In this document: piece after piece, positions 10,300-20,125 of the stretch
Layout of the letters: every line of letters begins with the position of its first letter
How positions within the stretch are numbered: the stretch's first letter is position 1
Origin: Chara braunii
Taxonomy: Eukaryota; Streptophyta; Charophyceae; Charales; Characeae
DNA: 64,000 nt
Assembly (NCBI GenBank): GCA_003427395.1
Contig: BFEA01000110.1
Span: 2,597,649-2,661,648 of the forward strand
Direction of reading: 5' to 3'
Program-made: the position numbers and the translations under genes
Notes under the pieces: model-generated
What the model saw: the letters and a program-made list of their open reading frames with translations, nothing else
The model's database searches: none
What the model was told of the DNA's origin: nothing

Positions 10300-11538
10300 G
10301 ACATGTTCACTATTGCAAAGACACTATGGATTCGCAATTTTTCAGCCTAGCATCAATCAAAGCTCATCGCACAACGATCGAGGCTTTTTTCGATCCTGCT
10401 ACAAATGAAGTGGCAACCACCACAGCACACTGTATGAAAATTGCTCGATCCTTCTATTGCGACCTCTTCGCTTCACATGTCCTACAACCACAACACCACC
10501 ACCATCCACCAAACATAGAAGAATTCCTCCAACCAATGGAAAATAGCCTCACACAATCGCAAAGGGAGAGATTCGAAAGACCGGTTAGTAAGGAAGAAAT
10601 ATGGTCTTCTCTCCTCCCAATGGATGAGGAGAAAACCCCGGGCATTGATGGCTTCCCCAAGGAATTTTGGGAAACCATGTGACCCGTCTTGAACAATGAC
10701 CTCATGAGCTTTTATAGGGTCGTTTGGGATTCAGGAGAGATGGGGGAGATGCTGGGGCAAGGGGTCCTGTCACTTCTCCACAAAAAAAGGGACAAAATGA
10801 ATATTCGGAATTACTGTTCGATTACTATCTTAACTGTGATATACAAGATGTTGTCCAAAGCACTCGCCAACAGAATGATCAGGGTTATAGAGGACATCAT
10901 CCACCCATCCCAGATTGGCTTTATCCGAAATAGGAATATTTAGGAAAACATCTTAGTAATTAATGAGGTCATAAGCCTCTCACGATAGTCTGCAACCAAT
11001 ACAGCTTTTATCTTCATCGACTTCGAGAAAGCATATGATCACGTCGATTGGACGTTCCTAGATATGTGCCTCCATAAGCTTAACTTTGGTCCAGACTTTA
11101 GAAGATGGGTGCAGATCCTGCACCGGAATGCAACAATACGGGTGCGGGTTAGCGGATTACTAGCTCTGGAGATTCGTCTAGAAAGATCGGTTCGGCAAGG
11201 GGACCCTATAGCCCCCTTCCTTTTTATAGTAGTAATGGAGGCTCTAGCAGCCAACCTCCGCCACAATAAGAACCTAGCGAGGATTCGGATCGCAGGAATC
11301 CCGGATGAAGCAGTTCCCGTTTGCCCTCTTTTTGCGGATGATCTCACGGTAATGATAGAGGCTACAAAAGTAAACATGGAGGAGATACAACGACTCATGG
11401 ATCTCTTCTGCACCCTATCAGATATGGCAATTAACTGGGGTCAGAAGACGTTGGGTTGGTGGCTCCATCACCAAGGAGGACGTCCACCAGAGGTACCACA
11501 TATATCCTGGTTACCCCCTCAGGTCCCTATAAGAGTTC
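10300..11538 (+). pseudogene. LINE-C reverse transcriptase domain
   Basis: The translation contains DEEKTPGIDGFPKEFWE, LLHKKRDKMNIRNY, HPSQIGFIRNRNI, the first catalytic block FIFIDFEKAYDHVDW, SVRQGDPIAPFLF and the second catalytic box FADD at 11331-11342. It is therefore the domain missing its end in LINE-A. Three in-frame stops fall where LINE-A has sense residues: Trp (ECMW) against TGA near 10681, Gln (NIQDN) against TAG near 10942, and Gln (TRQSHS) against TAG near 10987. All three are single transitions. After GQKTLGWW the frame degrades before the insertion at 11540. Confidence 0.88.
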
Positions 11539-11768
11539 TACAGTCTTCCCCCGAATAAAACGCACGTATGTACTATTCAACTTTCCTTTGAAAAATCGAT
11601 TTCTTGAAGTCGCCCCCTGAAATCCAAATAGTACGCACGTTCAAATAGTACGCACATATGTTCTGCTCGAATAGAACGCACGTGTGGGTGTTCTATTCAA
11701 ACAGAACATACAAAATGTGGTGCTCACTTTCAAGAACGTGTGCCCTGCAGTGCTCCTCCTTCTCTCTC

Positions 11769-11813
<45 letters not shown>

Positions 11814-12127
11814 CACGCGTACCCGTCTGCAGTGCCACACTCATATTTAGAGTGTTGTGCCCCCTCTCTCTCCCTCTCGCTGGGCCAAGATGAAGATCCA
11901 AGACTGCATGACTGTTCAAATGTAACTCTCAGCAAGTAGCGTGGCCGACTTTTCGATTGGTACGTACAGACCGGCCCTTGTTCCACTGCTCTCTCATGCA
12001 TAATAGACAAAAGATATGGTGATGCATTTGTCCATTTTCTGGCAAAAGATTCATTCAGATTATTTTCTTTTCACGTTTCTAATATTTGGTAAGTAGTGGA
12101 GAGAGAGCCCTGGTATCGGGCTCTGTG

Positions 12128-12159
<32 letters not shown>

Positions 12160-12343
12160 TTCGACCATTTCTTGATTCATGCAAAGGTATCGACATATAC
12201 TGGATTTTTTCGGGGGAGGGCTTTTCTGAAGTTAGTCCCTAAAATCCGTAGCATTACGCATGTGCGTTGTATAGGAATACAACGCACCCAGTGCGTTGTA
12301 TTCATATACAACGCACGTGCGTTTTGTTCGGGGGAAGACTGTA
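11539..12343. mobile_element. Non-autonomous Tc1/mariner-like TIR element
   Basis: The left end begins CAGTCTTCCCCCGAATAAAA at 11541 and the right end, read as reverse complement from 12341, begins CAGTCTTCCCCCGAACAAAA. The terminal inverted repeats match over 27 bp with one mismatch. TA dinucleotides at 11539-11540 and 12342-12343 are the target duplication, as in the Tc1/mariner superfamily. The 801-bp interior has no transposase. It holds subterminal repeats of ACGCAC type on both sides, a (GT)n microsatellite (about 11775-11812) and a T-run (about 12128-12156). It sits inside LINE-C and is therefore younger than it. Confidence 0.87.
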
Positions 12344-14295
12344 GGTGTCAAAATGACGACACAAGGCTGCCCACTGGAAAATGATGGATGGCAAGCAGCC
12401 CCGGCTCTGGCAAAATTGTCTCAATGGAACCATAAACAACGTGTTTGTTTGGACGAGCCCTAGTAATAAACAATGTGGTGTCAACCCTTTGGTATAAATC
12501 CGTCATTTGGCCACGAAGTGTCACGACTCAGAAATCCCTTAAACTAAAGGTGACCGCCTAGTACCTTTGGAAAGAGGACAGTGAAAGTAATAATACAATC
12601 AATCGGGTGGCTTGGGACTCGGTAGTGCATCCCAAAGCAAAAGGGGGGTTGGGCATTCTCGAACCCTTTACACAAAACCAAGCATTGATGTTGCAGTGGA
12701 CCACCCGATTGATTTTCGATAACCCCCTTCCATGGAGGCCCTTGGCCATGGAACAAATTGCACGCCTGGCTCCTAGAGCCCATGCTTCGATCGACCCCTT
12801 AGCATGGATCGACAACCGGTATTGGAAGATCCAACGAAAACCACGAGGAACGATAGAAGAAAAAAAACGGTTTCTGGAGCCGCATGCTAAAAACATGGAG
12901 GAAGCTTCCCCCCCCAAATAGGAGGTCCCCGGAGAGATGGGAGGACAACCTCTATTCATAAACACCTGGATAACGGACACACATAGTCAAATCTTCTTCG
13001 CTTTAGACTCCCCGTGGAGAGGATGGGTAAAAAACGGGATGATGCGGGTAGGTGATATCTGGGATGATGACCGAAAGGACTCAAAGCTACTGGAACAACT
13101 GAGGGAGGAGTTGCACTACTGCCATAACACGGAAGCAGCACTAGAGGAAATTATAGAGGCCCTCCCGCTAGGGTGGCTTCCCATCGTGAGAAAAGGGCGT
13201 GTATTAAGAGAAGGGGACTGGGTGGAGGAGGCAAGACCGAATGGTTGGGTAGGTCGGGTACACCGGCTCAGGCCTGACGATGCCCTTATTGAGAAATTCA
13301 CCGTAGGAAGAAATGAGGGTCTTGCCGGTAGCAGGGATCCTTTTGAGTGGATTGAACAAAGACGTTTATACAGAGTGAGAGTCCAAGAGGAGGGAGAGGA
13401 GCTACGGGCCTACCGCTCTGAGACCTCGATAGAGCAGTTACCCCTGGACCCTGAAGAATGGGTTCGGAATCCCGAGAGACCCCCTGCAACAGCTGTGCCC
13501 AAAAACAAGAGGCTTTCCAAGTTGACAGTAAAAGCTATCTATAGGATGCTCCGACCCCAACGAAAGTTGAAGGATATTGTGGTTGATAGGTGGCATCTAA
13601 ACATTGACCGATAACTCCTAACTCACATCCGCTGGTTCCACGATTGCAAGACCAGACCAGCCAAGATCACGTCCTTCCAGTGGCAAATAACACACCATTG
13701 TCTGCCAACAAATAACTGGCTGATTGACCACTCACAGTTAGAGCAACAGGGTAGGGCCCTCTCGTGGTGTCCGTGCTGCACTGAGAATTTTTCGGCAAGG
13801 AAAAGAGCGAAGACAATCGAGCACATTTTTCTCCAATGCCCAACAGCGACACTTACATGGAGGTGGTGGGATAGGATTTGGCGACAAATGGTCCCCCAAG
13901 TCCCGTGGCCCTACGACTGGAGAACCCTCCTACTGGGACACTGCCCGACAATTCAAGGAGACACTTTTGTAAAGAATATGTTCCACCTTGGCAGACGAGC
14001 GGTACTTTGGACCCTATGGTGGCGGCGCTGCACCTTGGTCTTCGACTGGGTGAGAGTGGAAGGAGAAGAAATGCGGGAACATTTCAAACAACATTTTCAA
14101 CTAGAGCTTCATCAGTGGGGGGAAACTAAAAAGGTTCTTGACTCCCTCCACAAAAAGAAGGACATTATGGAACGAATTGTAAGGTTTGTCAAAGACTGGT
14201 TAGGAGGGGAACAAGGGGGATGGGTGGCAGAGGTGCGATGGTCAGGAGGTGGGAGGGGACCCCATGAGGATAAAATGGAAAGGGATTTCCCCTAG
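12344..14295 (+). pseudogene. LINE-C C-terminal region with zinc-binding RT tail
   Basis: After the insertion the polyprotein continues in several frames. INRVAWDSVVHPKAKGGLGI (about 12600-12660) is the conserved block that follows the thumb in plant LINE proteins. The long frame 12937-13614 has PLFINTWITD, then a charged stretch. The frame 13615-14295 after a TAA contains KITSFQWQITHHCLPTNNWL and a cysteine cluster CPCC-x(14)-H-x(4)-C, which fits the zinc-binding domain found at the end of plant LINE RTs (zf-RVT). Stops at about 12919 and 13612 and a frame change near 13870 inactivate it. Confidence 0.8.
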
Positions 14296-14960
14296 GACTA
14301 CCGCCTTCTTTTTAAAAATTGGATGGATATTGGTCCAGAAAGCCCCATGAGGCCAGCAAAAGACTTCCCGGACCCGTTCCCACCGCATCCCTTAGCCCTT
14401 GAAATCGGAGTATGAGTTGCCATGTTGTAGACACAAGGATAAAATTAAGCCCTACTGAGAATAGACATAAGATAGAGTGGGCAGGGGAACCATGGGAAGA
14501 ACCATTGGTGCCCCCCAGCGGCCCCCACTAGCACCCAAGTCACTCCCCAGATTGACGAAAGGAGCAGGTACTGCTAGCAGCCAAACAAACTTTGGTAGAG
14601 GAAGGGGTTAGGAATTCGCAGGGGAACGGATAGTCTCACAGGTGCCCCCCAGTGTTGCTTTCGTGTCTCCACTTGAGGAATTGGCAGGGGGGGTGGGGTA
14701 CAGTAGGATGGGAGAAGGTTGGTATTAGTTTTTTTCAACAACCTGCTCAATCAATCCTCTGAATTCAGAGTGATCAATGCTGGCAGGATTCTCTCAGCTT
14801 CTTCTTATGCTGACTTTTTTCTGAATTACCTTGTACAAGGGACGCTGGACCCGTTTTCCAGCAGGTGACGCTCCCCACTAATAGATGGAGCCCTTAGGTT
14901 AGCCCCCCTTCTCCCACACATGCGCATGGCCATGCCGACTCTTACCAGATACATGGAGCA
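14296..14960. other. Probable LINE-C 3' flank, no gene
   Basis: The translation remains weakly coherent to about 14420 and is then non-coding. A short piece at 14890-14925 (CCCCCTTCTCCCACACATG) is a partial copy of the dispersed hairpin-ended repeat. Nothing else was recognised. Confidence 0.5.
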
Positions 14961-14970
14961 CAAAGACAGA

Positions 14971-15072
14971 TGTGCAGTAGCCCAGTTGGTCGGGCGTCTA
15001 AGTTCTACAGGTTCTTGTGTTTCTACAGGTTCCTGTGTCGCAAGAAACAGGCCGCGGGTTCAACTCCTGGCT
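14971..15072 (+). mobile_element. tRNA-derived SINE head
   Basis: The plus strand has TAGCCCAGTTGGTCGGGC at 14978-14995 (A box/D arm) and GGTTCAACTCC at 15057-15067 (B box). Between them is an internal duplication (CTACAGGTTCTTGTG and CTACAGGTTCCTGTG) that lengthens the anticodon region beyond a normal tRNA. The element is a SINE promoter or decayed tRNA. Confidence 0.6.
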
Positions 15073-15129
15073 GGCTCTAATGAGTGCCAGTGAATCAGTG
15101 ATTGAAATCTGACATATTGGACTCCACCG

Positions 15130-16640
15130 CCTTTGCATTCCCGGGCAAGTACCCCTCTTGCCGTAAACTTCCCCCCCCGCTCCTCCACTGTTGCGTGTGA
15201 TCCCTCTCTTTCGTCGTCGTCCTCTTCGTCCCCTCACTCATTTTCTACCTTCACCTTTTTTTGTCTCTCTCCATCCCCGCTTCATCTTTCTTTATATTTC
15301 CTGCTCGTCGTCCTCGAGCATTCAGTCCTTTTCTCTACCCCCTCGTCCTTCTTTGTCCTTCATTGTCGTCATCGTCGTCATTCTCCTCCTCGTCGGTTGT
15401 CTCGTCCTTGCCCAATTTTTCTTGTCTCTCCCTCCACTTCGCTCCCTCATTATTCTTCTTCCAGATCAACTTCCTTCCTTGTCTCACGCATCTTTCACTT
15501 ATTCCTTTGTTGCCGCTCTCCTCTTCCTCCTCTATTTTCCTCCTCCTCCTCCTCCTCTTTCTCTTTCTCTCCCCACTCCACTCCACCTTTCTTCTTCCTC
15601 GACCTTGTGTTGCTTGTGCCTCCCACCCCTGCTCCTCCGACATCCTCCTCCGACATCCTCCTCCTCCTCTTCTCCTCGGTTGTCCCCTTTCTCCTTCGCC
15701 GCCTCCCTTCTTAACCACACCTCACCCGCAACGCAGTTCATCTGCCGTTTGTGCTACAAATACACCGGGCCTGCACCCACTTTCTCCTTCCTCCTCCCCT
15801 TTTGCACTTGTTTGCGATCATCCTGTCTGCGTCCACAACCCACGTCAACACTGTTCACCTCCACAATCTCAATCTCTATCCCAATCATTTGTAGTCGGAC
15901 ACTTGGCACCAAGAAACCTTCCAAGGGCACAATGTTGTTCTCTTCATCCTTCTCCTCCACCTCTTCATCATTCGCATCACTCTCCGCATACGAGTCGTCG
16001 TTCAGCTCTGAGACGGAGAGAGAGGGAGAGAGGGAGAGAGGAAGAGCGAGCGAGGGGGAGAAAAAGAGAGAGAAGGCCTACATAATCTCCTCCAGTTTCT
16101 TCCCCGCCACCACATCCTGCTCCCCCTCCTCCATGGCCCCCTCCTTGTTACTCGTCCTCCTCCCCCTCCTCCTCCCCCTCCTCTTCCTGCTCCTCTTTCT
16201 CTCATCATCCCACAGAAGAGGAGCCGGAGGAGGTGTGGGAGAAGCAACAGGAGCAGGGGCAGGACGGGAGGCAGCCATCCTGCTCCTCATCATCACCCTT
16301 CACCTCCTCGTGGTCCTCCTCCTCCCGCGCCTCCTCCCCCTCGTCGTCCCAGCCCTCCTCATCACACACCAACTCCTGTCGCTCCTCCCCTTTGTCGTCC
16401 TTTCACCTCCTCGTGATCCTCCTCCCCCCCCTCCTCCCCCTCGTCGGCCCAGCCCTCCTCATCGCACTCCAACTCATGTCGCTCCTCCCCTTTGTCGTCG
16501 CCCTGCTCTCCTTGTCATCTCCCTTTACCTTTTCGAGGTCCTCCTCCTCCCGCTCCTCCTCCCCCTCGCCACGCTCCAACTCGTACCAATCCTCCCCTTT
16601 GTCGTTGTCCTCCTCCCGACCCCGCGCAAACACCTGACTC
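15130..16640. other. CT-rich low-complexity DNA
   Basis: Long pyrimidine tracts on the plus strand (CTC, TCC and CTT runs) are interrupted by a purine-rich island at 16010-16078. Open frames on both strands, up to 490 codons, are Ser/Leu/Pro-rich or Glu/Arg-rich products of the base composition and are not called as genes. Confidence 0.7.
16323..16625. repeat. Imperfect tandem repeat, period 100-107 bp
   Basis: Three units share CTCCTCCCCTTTGTCGT and CCAGCCCTCCTCATC blocks; the AACTC anchor is at 16371, 16471 and 16578. On the minus strand each unit would encode a Glu/Asp-rich peptide of the type DDKGEERQEL-DEEGW, but periods of 100 and 107 bp change frame from unit to unit. It is not maintained as protein. 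Confidence 0.65.
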
Positions 16641-16964
16641 AGGCCGCTTTGCGGCACTGCTGAGTATCCACTTTTCTTTTCGGCGCTTGCAACACACCTC
16701 GCCAATGAAAAAATCCCGCCGCGCGGGACATTCGCCAAGGGAAAAAAACTCACGCCGCAGCAAAAACAAGAAAACAAAGAACCTCCGCACAGCTGGCCAC
16801 GTCCCACCAGTTTGCCGCTCGGCACCGATTTTCACTGGGCCAGCCGGGAAGCTTGACGGTGGGCCCTTTGTAATTTTTAAGAGTATAGAGATAGAGATAG
16901 AGAAGCCCGGGTTGTTGTAGAGGCCACGTTCCAGACATAATACGGTTATTTCTCATGGCACAAG

Positions 16965-17243
16965 CCAAAAAAGTTCGACAAGTATAATAAAATTCAAAAA
17001 AATAATGATATCTTCATACTGCCTGATTTTATAAGAATTCAGTTAGGAATTTCTCATCAATTCATAGAAAAAAGTGTGCTAGAAGAACTCCAAAAGTTTC
17101 CAGTAATCCGAGATTCTAGCGGAGAACTAAGGTATTTTATTAACGGAAAAAAAATATAGATTACAAGAACCAAGTTTCAATGAACAGGAAGCAATTTATC
17201 AAGCATCAACTTATTCATCAGAATTATATGTACCAGCACAGAA
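16965..17243 (+). pseudogene. rpoB: Plastid rpoB fragment in nuclear DNA
   Basis: The plus strand encodes the N-terminal part of the plastid RNA polymerase beta subunit: ILPDFIRIQLGISHQFIE, then VLEELQKFPVI, and after the frameshift YRLQEPSFNEQEAIYQ and STYSSELYV. In plant RpoB the same blocks occur in this order (QIQFxGFCRFI, EELxKFP, TYSSELYV). An eight-A run at 17147-17154 shifts the frame and creates a stop. The start codon side and more than 90 percent of the gene are absent, and the local AT-richness differs from the flanks. It is best read as a plastid DNA insertion. It abuts mitochondrial sequence at 17351. Confidence 0.8.
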
Positions 17244-17350
17244 GTCGTGTCCATCTCGCTGCGGACTACTGCATCATCTCTTTCGCTATCGCGCCTGAGA
17301 CAACAAACAATGCAAAGGAGCAATTCATTTGGTAGTGTCGCCGTCGCCCC

Positions 17351-17420
17351 TAAAATTAAGAAAGCCATCATTAAGGCGAATAAAGCAATTATAGCTTCAG
17401 TTAAAGCAAAACCTAAAATG
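17351..17420 (-). pseudogene. atp9: Mitochondrial atp9 exon fragment in nuclear DNA
   Basis: The minus strand encodes ILGFALTE followed by AIIALFALMMAFLIL, the second transmembrane helix of ATP synthase subunit c. The conserved Glu of the proton-binding site lies in FALTE. The wording matches mitochondrial atp9 (usually FALTEAIALFALMMAFLIL), not plastid atpH. One extra Ile codon is present relative to the usual sequence. Similarity ends after FLIL. Upstream (to the right on the plus strand) it joins a group II intron end rather than exon sequence, so the exon begins at a splice junction. Confidence 0.78.
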
Positions 17421-17590
17421 GGTAGGGGTTAGAGGTGAGTCTCTGCCCTCCGAACCGTACGTGTCAGTTTTCCGTCATACAACTCTCCATTACCATTCTG
17501 TCTTGAACGCATAACACTCCCAGACGGGTCAACACTGCGTACCTCCTGGATGTTTCCGCCGGGCCAGCGGCACGGGTTGCGCCCCCCCCC
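17421..17590 (-). ncRNA. 3' end of a group II intron (domain V visible), organelle-derived
   Basis: On the minus strand, directly upstream of the atp9 exon fragment, the 34 nt complementary to 17452-17485 run from GAGTTGTATGAC to GTACGGTTC. They fold as the short two-part hairpin of group II intron domain V, with outer strands GAGTTGTAT and GTACGGTTC and an AAAA-type tip. Domain VI and the 3' splice site would lie in 17421-17451. The intron extends rightwards to about 17590, where C- and T-runs interrupt it. The 5' part is absent, so it is a dead fragment. Confidence 0.65.
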
Positions 17591-17899
17591 CCTTTTTTTT
17601 TTTAATGAAAAAATAGGCCTGTGCAAAACCTCTATCCCAATGGTGGTAAGAGAACCACCGGGATTGAGGCTTCGTCTGGTGGACCACTCCATCTATTGGT
17701 GGGGAGCTTCACCTGCTGGAAACCGGGTCCAGCGTCCCTTAGATACATCTTCCTCTTCTTCACCATTGAATTTGACACCACAGTGCTGGAAACCGGGTCC
17801 AACGTCCCATGTCCGAATTATAACCTCCCTACCTAGCCTAAGGTGTGGTCGGGTGTGGCGGGGGTGGCACCAGTGGAAACTCCCTCCGCAACCCAGCCC
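17591..17899. other. Host or unclassified DNA left of LTR-A
   Basis: C- and T-runs at 17582-17605 precede sequence of unknown type. GCTGGAAACCGGGTCCA occurs twice, at about 17713 and 17788, as a 75-bp-spaced direct repeat. No coding potential was recognised. Confidence 0.5.
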
Positions 17900-17903
17900 T
17901 ACC

Positions 17904-20125
17904 TGTGATAAGCTCAGACCCGTACCGCGCGGCTTCCCGTATCCCTGAGGAAAAATCCCTCGGAAGCCCTGAGGCACGGATGCGGACAAACAGGGGGTTT
18001 TCTTTCTTTTTGCCTTTGTTTTCTTTTCGAAACGGCTTTTTCATTTTGTTTGGTTAATAATTCCCGCGCGGACGAATAGCGGTCGCGGCATGAAAACCAA
18101 GAAACGGTTTCGGTGGGGACTTTTTGAATTTTTGCACGCGCGCGCCTAAGCCCCGACTTCTTCGCGCGTCTCGCGCCCCCGTTTCTTGCTTTGCATTCCC
18201 GCGCCATCTTCCCTTCTTGCTACGCATGTTTTCCCCATGCCAGACTCTTCCTCTTCCCCTCTGCCCAGCTCGATCCTTGCCCCATCTTCTCCGCGAAGAG
18301 ATTGGCCGCGTAGTTGGGATGCTCGGATCAATGTGGAGAGCCGGAAACCGCGCACCACTTGGACGAACACCCCAATCACGTAGGACCATGCAACCCCGCG
18401 GGTCGAACCCCCTAGCTCCCCACCTTTCTCCTGTCCTGCTCATCTACACCTTGCGCTGCCCGCACCTCGCGCTGACAACCCGCCGCCTCCCTCGCTATAA
18501 ATTCGCGCAACCCTCTCCTCTCCCTCTCTTTGATCTCGGTTGCAATGCTGCACGAGCTATGTGCGAGATTCCGCGGCGCTGAACAGGCTCTACGAGCCCA
18601 AGGACGGGCGGAGTGACGACGTGGGGTGGACCCACGGTAGTCTCGGGGCGACGCAGTCGGAGGGACTGAGCAGTGGTGGGGATTTGACGCCGGCCGCGGC
18701 AGGGCCTTGTGGCTATGGTGGTCGGTGGTCTTGGGAGGTTCGAAGGCTGTGCCTGGGGGTAGCAGCAAATTGAAATTTTTGTGTACAAGAAGGACTCGCT
18801 TTTATCTCCATTGCTGCTTTGTCTATGCATATCGTGTGTGTGAATCCCCGAGTGATGGGAGCTGGTTCTGCGCATGAGTGATGTCGAAGGTCTATGGATG
18901 ATTAGATGTCATGTCAAGGGTTGTTGATTGTTTGCATGCATGCGTGTATGTACTTGTCCGGGTGGGGACGGGGAAACTGAACTAGGGGACCGTCTGCCTT
19001 GGAGTACGAGTGTGTTAATCCCGTTGTTCCCCTCCCTTCCGCGGCCCTTCGCGCACGCGGGCGCGTTCTCGGTGTAAGCTCTCTCCCTCTCTCTCCCTCC
19101 TTCCTTTTTGAGCTTCTCGTTCCCATACCGGTGACATCGACCGCCTGCGTCCGCGCGCGTGGTCGACGCCCCCGCAAGGGGAAGAGAGCTCCGATTTCGC
19201 CATCTTCCTCCGACGCGCTAACCCCGAGAGAGAAGGTAGCACCGAGTTATGTATGGAGTCGATGTTGGTTCGGATGACCGGGAGCGCGGGATCTTGCCCG
19301 TGTTCATCGCCTACTTCCGATCGTCTCATCTCGCTACCGACCTTCCCCATCACAGATGACGACAGCGTCTACTGCGATGCGGATGTACGGCGCGCGCTGA
19401 GGCGAACGGAGCAAGTGTGTTGGCGAGACCCGCCTCAGGCTTGTGATATAAGGAGGAACGGGTTTGTCTTGATCGATCGTTTTGATTCCCCAACTCTAAT
19501 ATTGCCTTATACGAATTTGACTGTGTTGCCCTGGTCGGTCGCTCACGCCTCGTGGTGGCCGCAGTTTGATTGTCGCCTATGCCACTAGAGAGACTCGTGT
19601 TCTTGGCGACGATTGGTCCTGGGTTACGAGGGAGCGACACGTTTCCCCGAGCTTTCTTGTAGTGCGGGGGCGCTGCCCGCGCAATTTCGAATTCAGATGC
19701 CGACGAGTCCTCCCGTCGCTTTACCCTCTCGGAACCTTCCGCGCGGACTCTGTGAGTCCGACGCAGAGGCTTGAAGGCCTCGAACCAACCACCTCTACAG
19801 CAAAAACCCGATGGTTCGGTCACTTCGTGAGGCCGATGATGAGGCCTGAAGGCTTCAAACCCACCACCTATCCCCCAAACCCCTGACGACCGAAGTTTTG
19901 TTTTCTGCCGCCATGGCCCTCTCCCCTTGATGCCTTTTCCCGTCCTGATGCACGCCGGCAATTTCTTTTCGCGGAAACCCTTCTAATTTTATCGTTTTGG
20001 AGCGATCCGACCCCACGGGACTTCGTGACGACAGTTCGACTCCGGGGTAACCTCTGGCATGAAATGAGAGCCTCTCGTTCCGTCCGGGAGACTCAACCCC
20101 TATGGCAAAAAATCCTCGGCCACGC
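17904..20125 (+). repeat. Solo LTR (LTR-A), left part, interrupted by the giant element
   Basis: It begins TGTGATAAGC and is collinear with the LTRs at 51272 and 61936. The remaining 68 bp of this LTR are at 51035-51102, ending GCGTATCACA, an inverted match to the start. TACC at 17900-17903 and 51103-51106 flanks it as a 4-bp target duplication. No internal gag-pol follows, so it is a solo LTR. The missing link is the giant element at 20126-51030, bounded by ACGC on both sides. Restored length is about 2.29 kb, like LTR-B. Confidence 0.88.
18496..18501 (+). promoter_or_regulatory. LTR-A TATA box
   Basis: CTATAAATTCGCGCAACCC, 592 bp into the LTR, is preserved in LTR-B (51855) and LTR-C (62519). 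Conservation in all three copies and the position support it as the core promoter dividing U3 from R. Confidence 0.65.

Larger units (their letters stand above)
10297..14420 (+). mobile_element. LINE-C: 5'-truncated non-LTR retrotransposon split by a TIR element
   Basis: A relative of LINE-A in the plus orientation. The RT half (10300-11540) is followed by a TIR element (11541-12341), then the C-terminal part of the same polyprotein (12344-14295). Removing the insert and one TA joins the two halves. The 5' end is truncated just upstream of the RT. The 3' end is uncertain: similarity-type sequence fades by about 14420 and no poly(A) tail is visible. Confidence 0.85.

Noticed and set aside
9704-10319. 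Target-site duplication TTGGACATGTTC-CTATTGCAAA (about 9704 and 10297)
   Set aside because: The 23-bp copies differ by one base and the flanks also look loosely related, so a local duplication explains them as well as an insertion; no element ends were found at the borders.
15191-16663. 490-codon plus-strand open frame as a gene
   Set aside because: It is Leu/Ser/Pro-rich and lies entirely in CT-rich low-complexity DNA, with open frames in several other frames of the same region; no domain seen.
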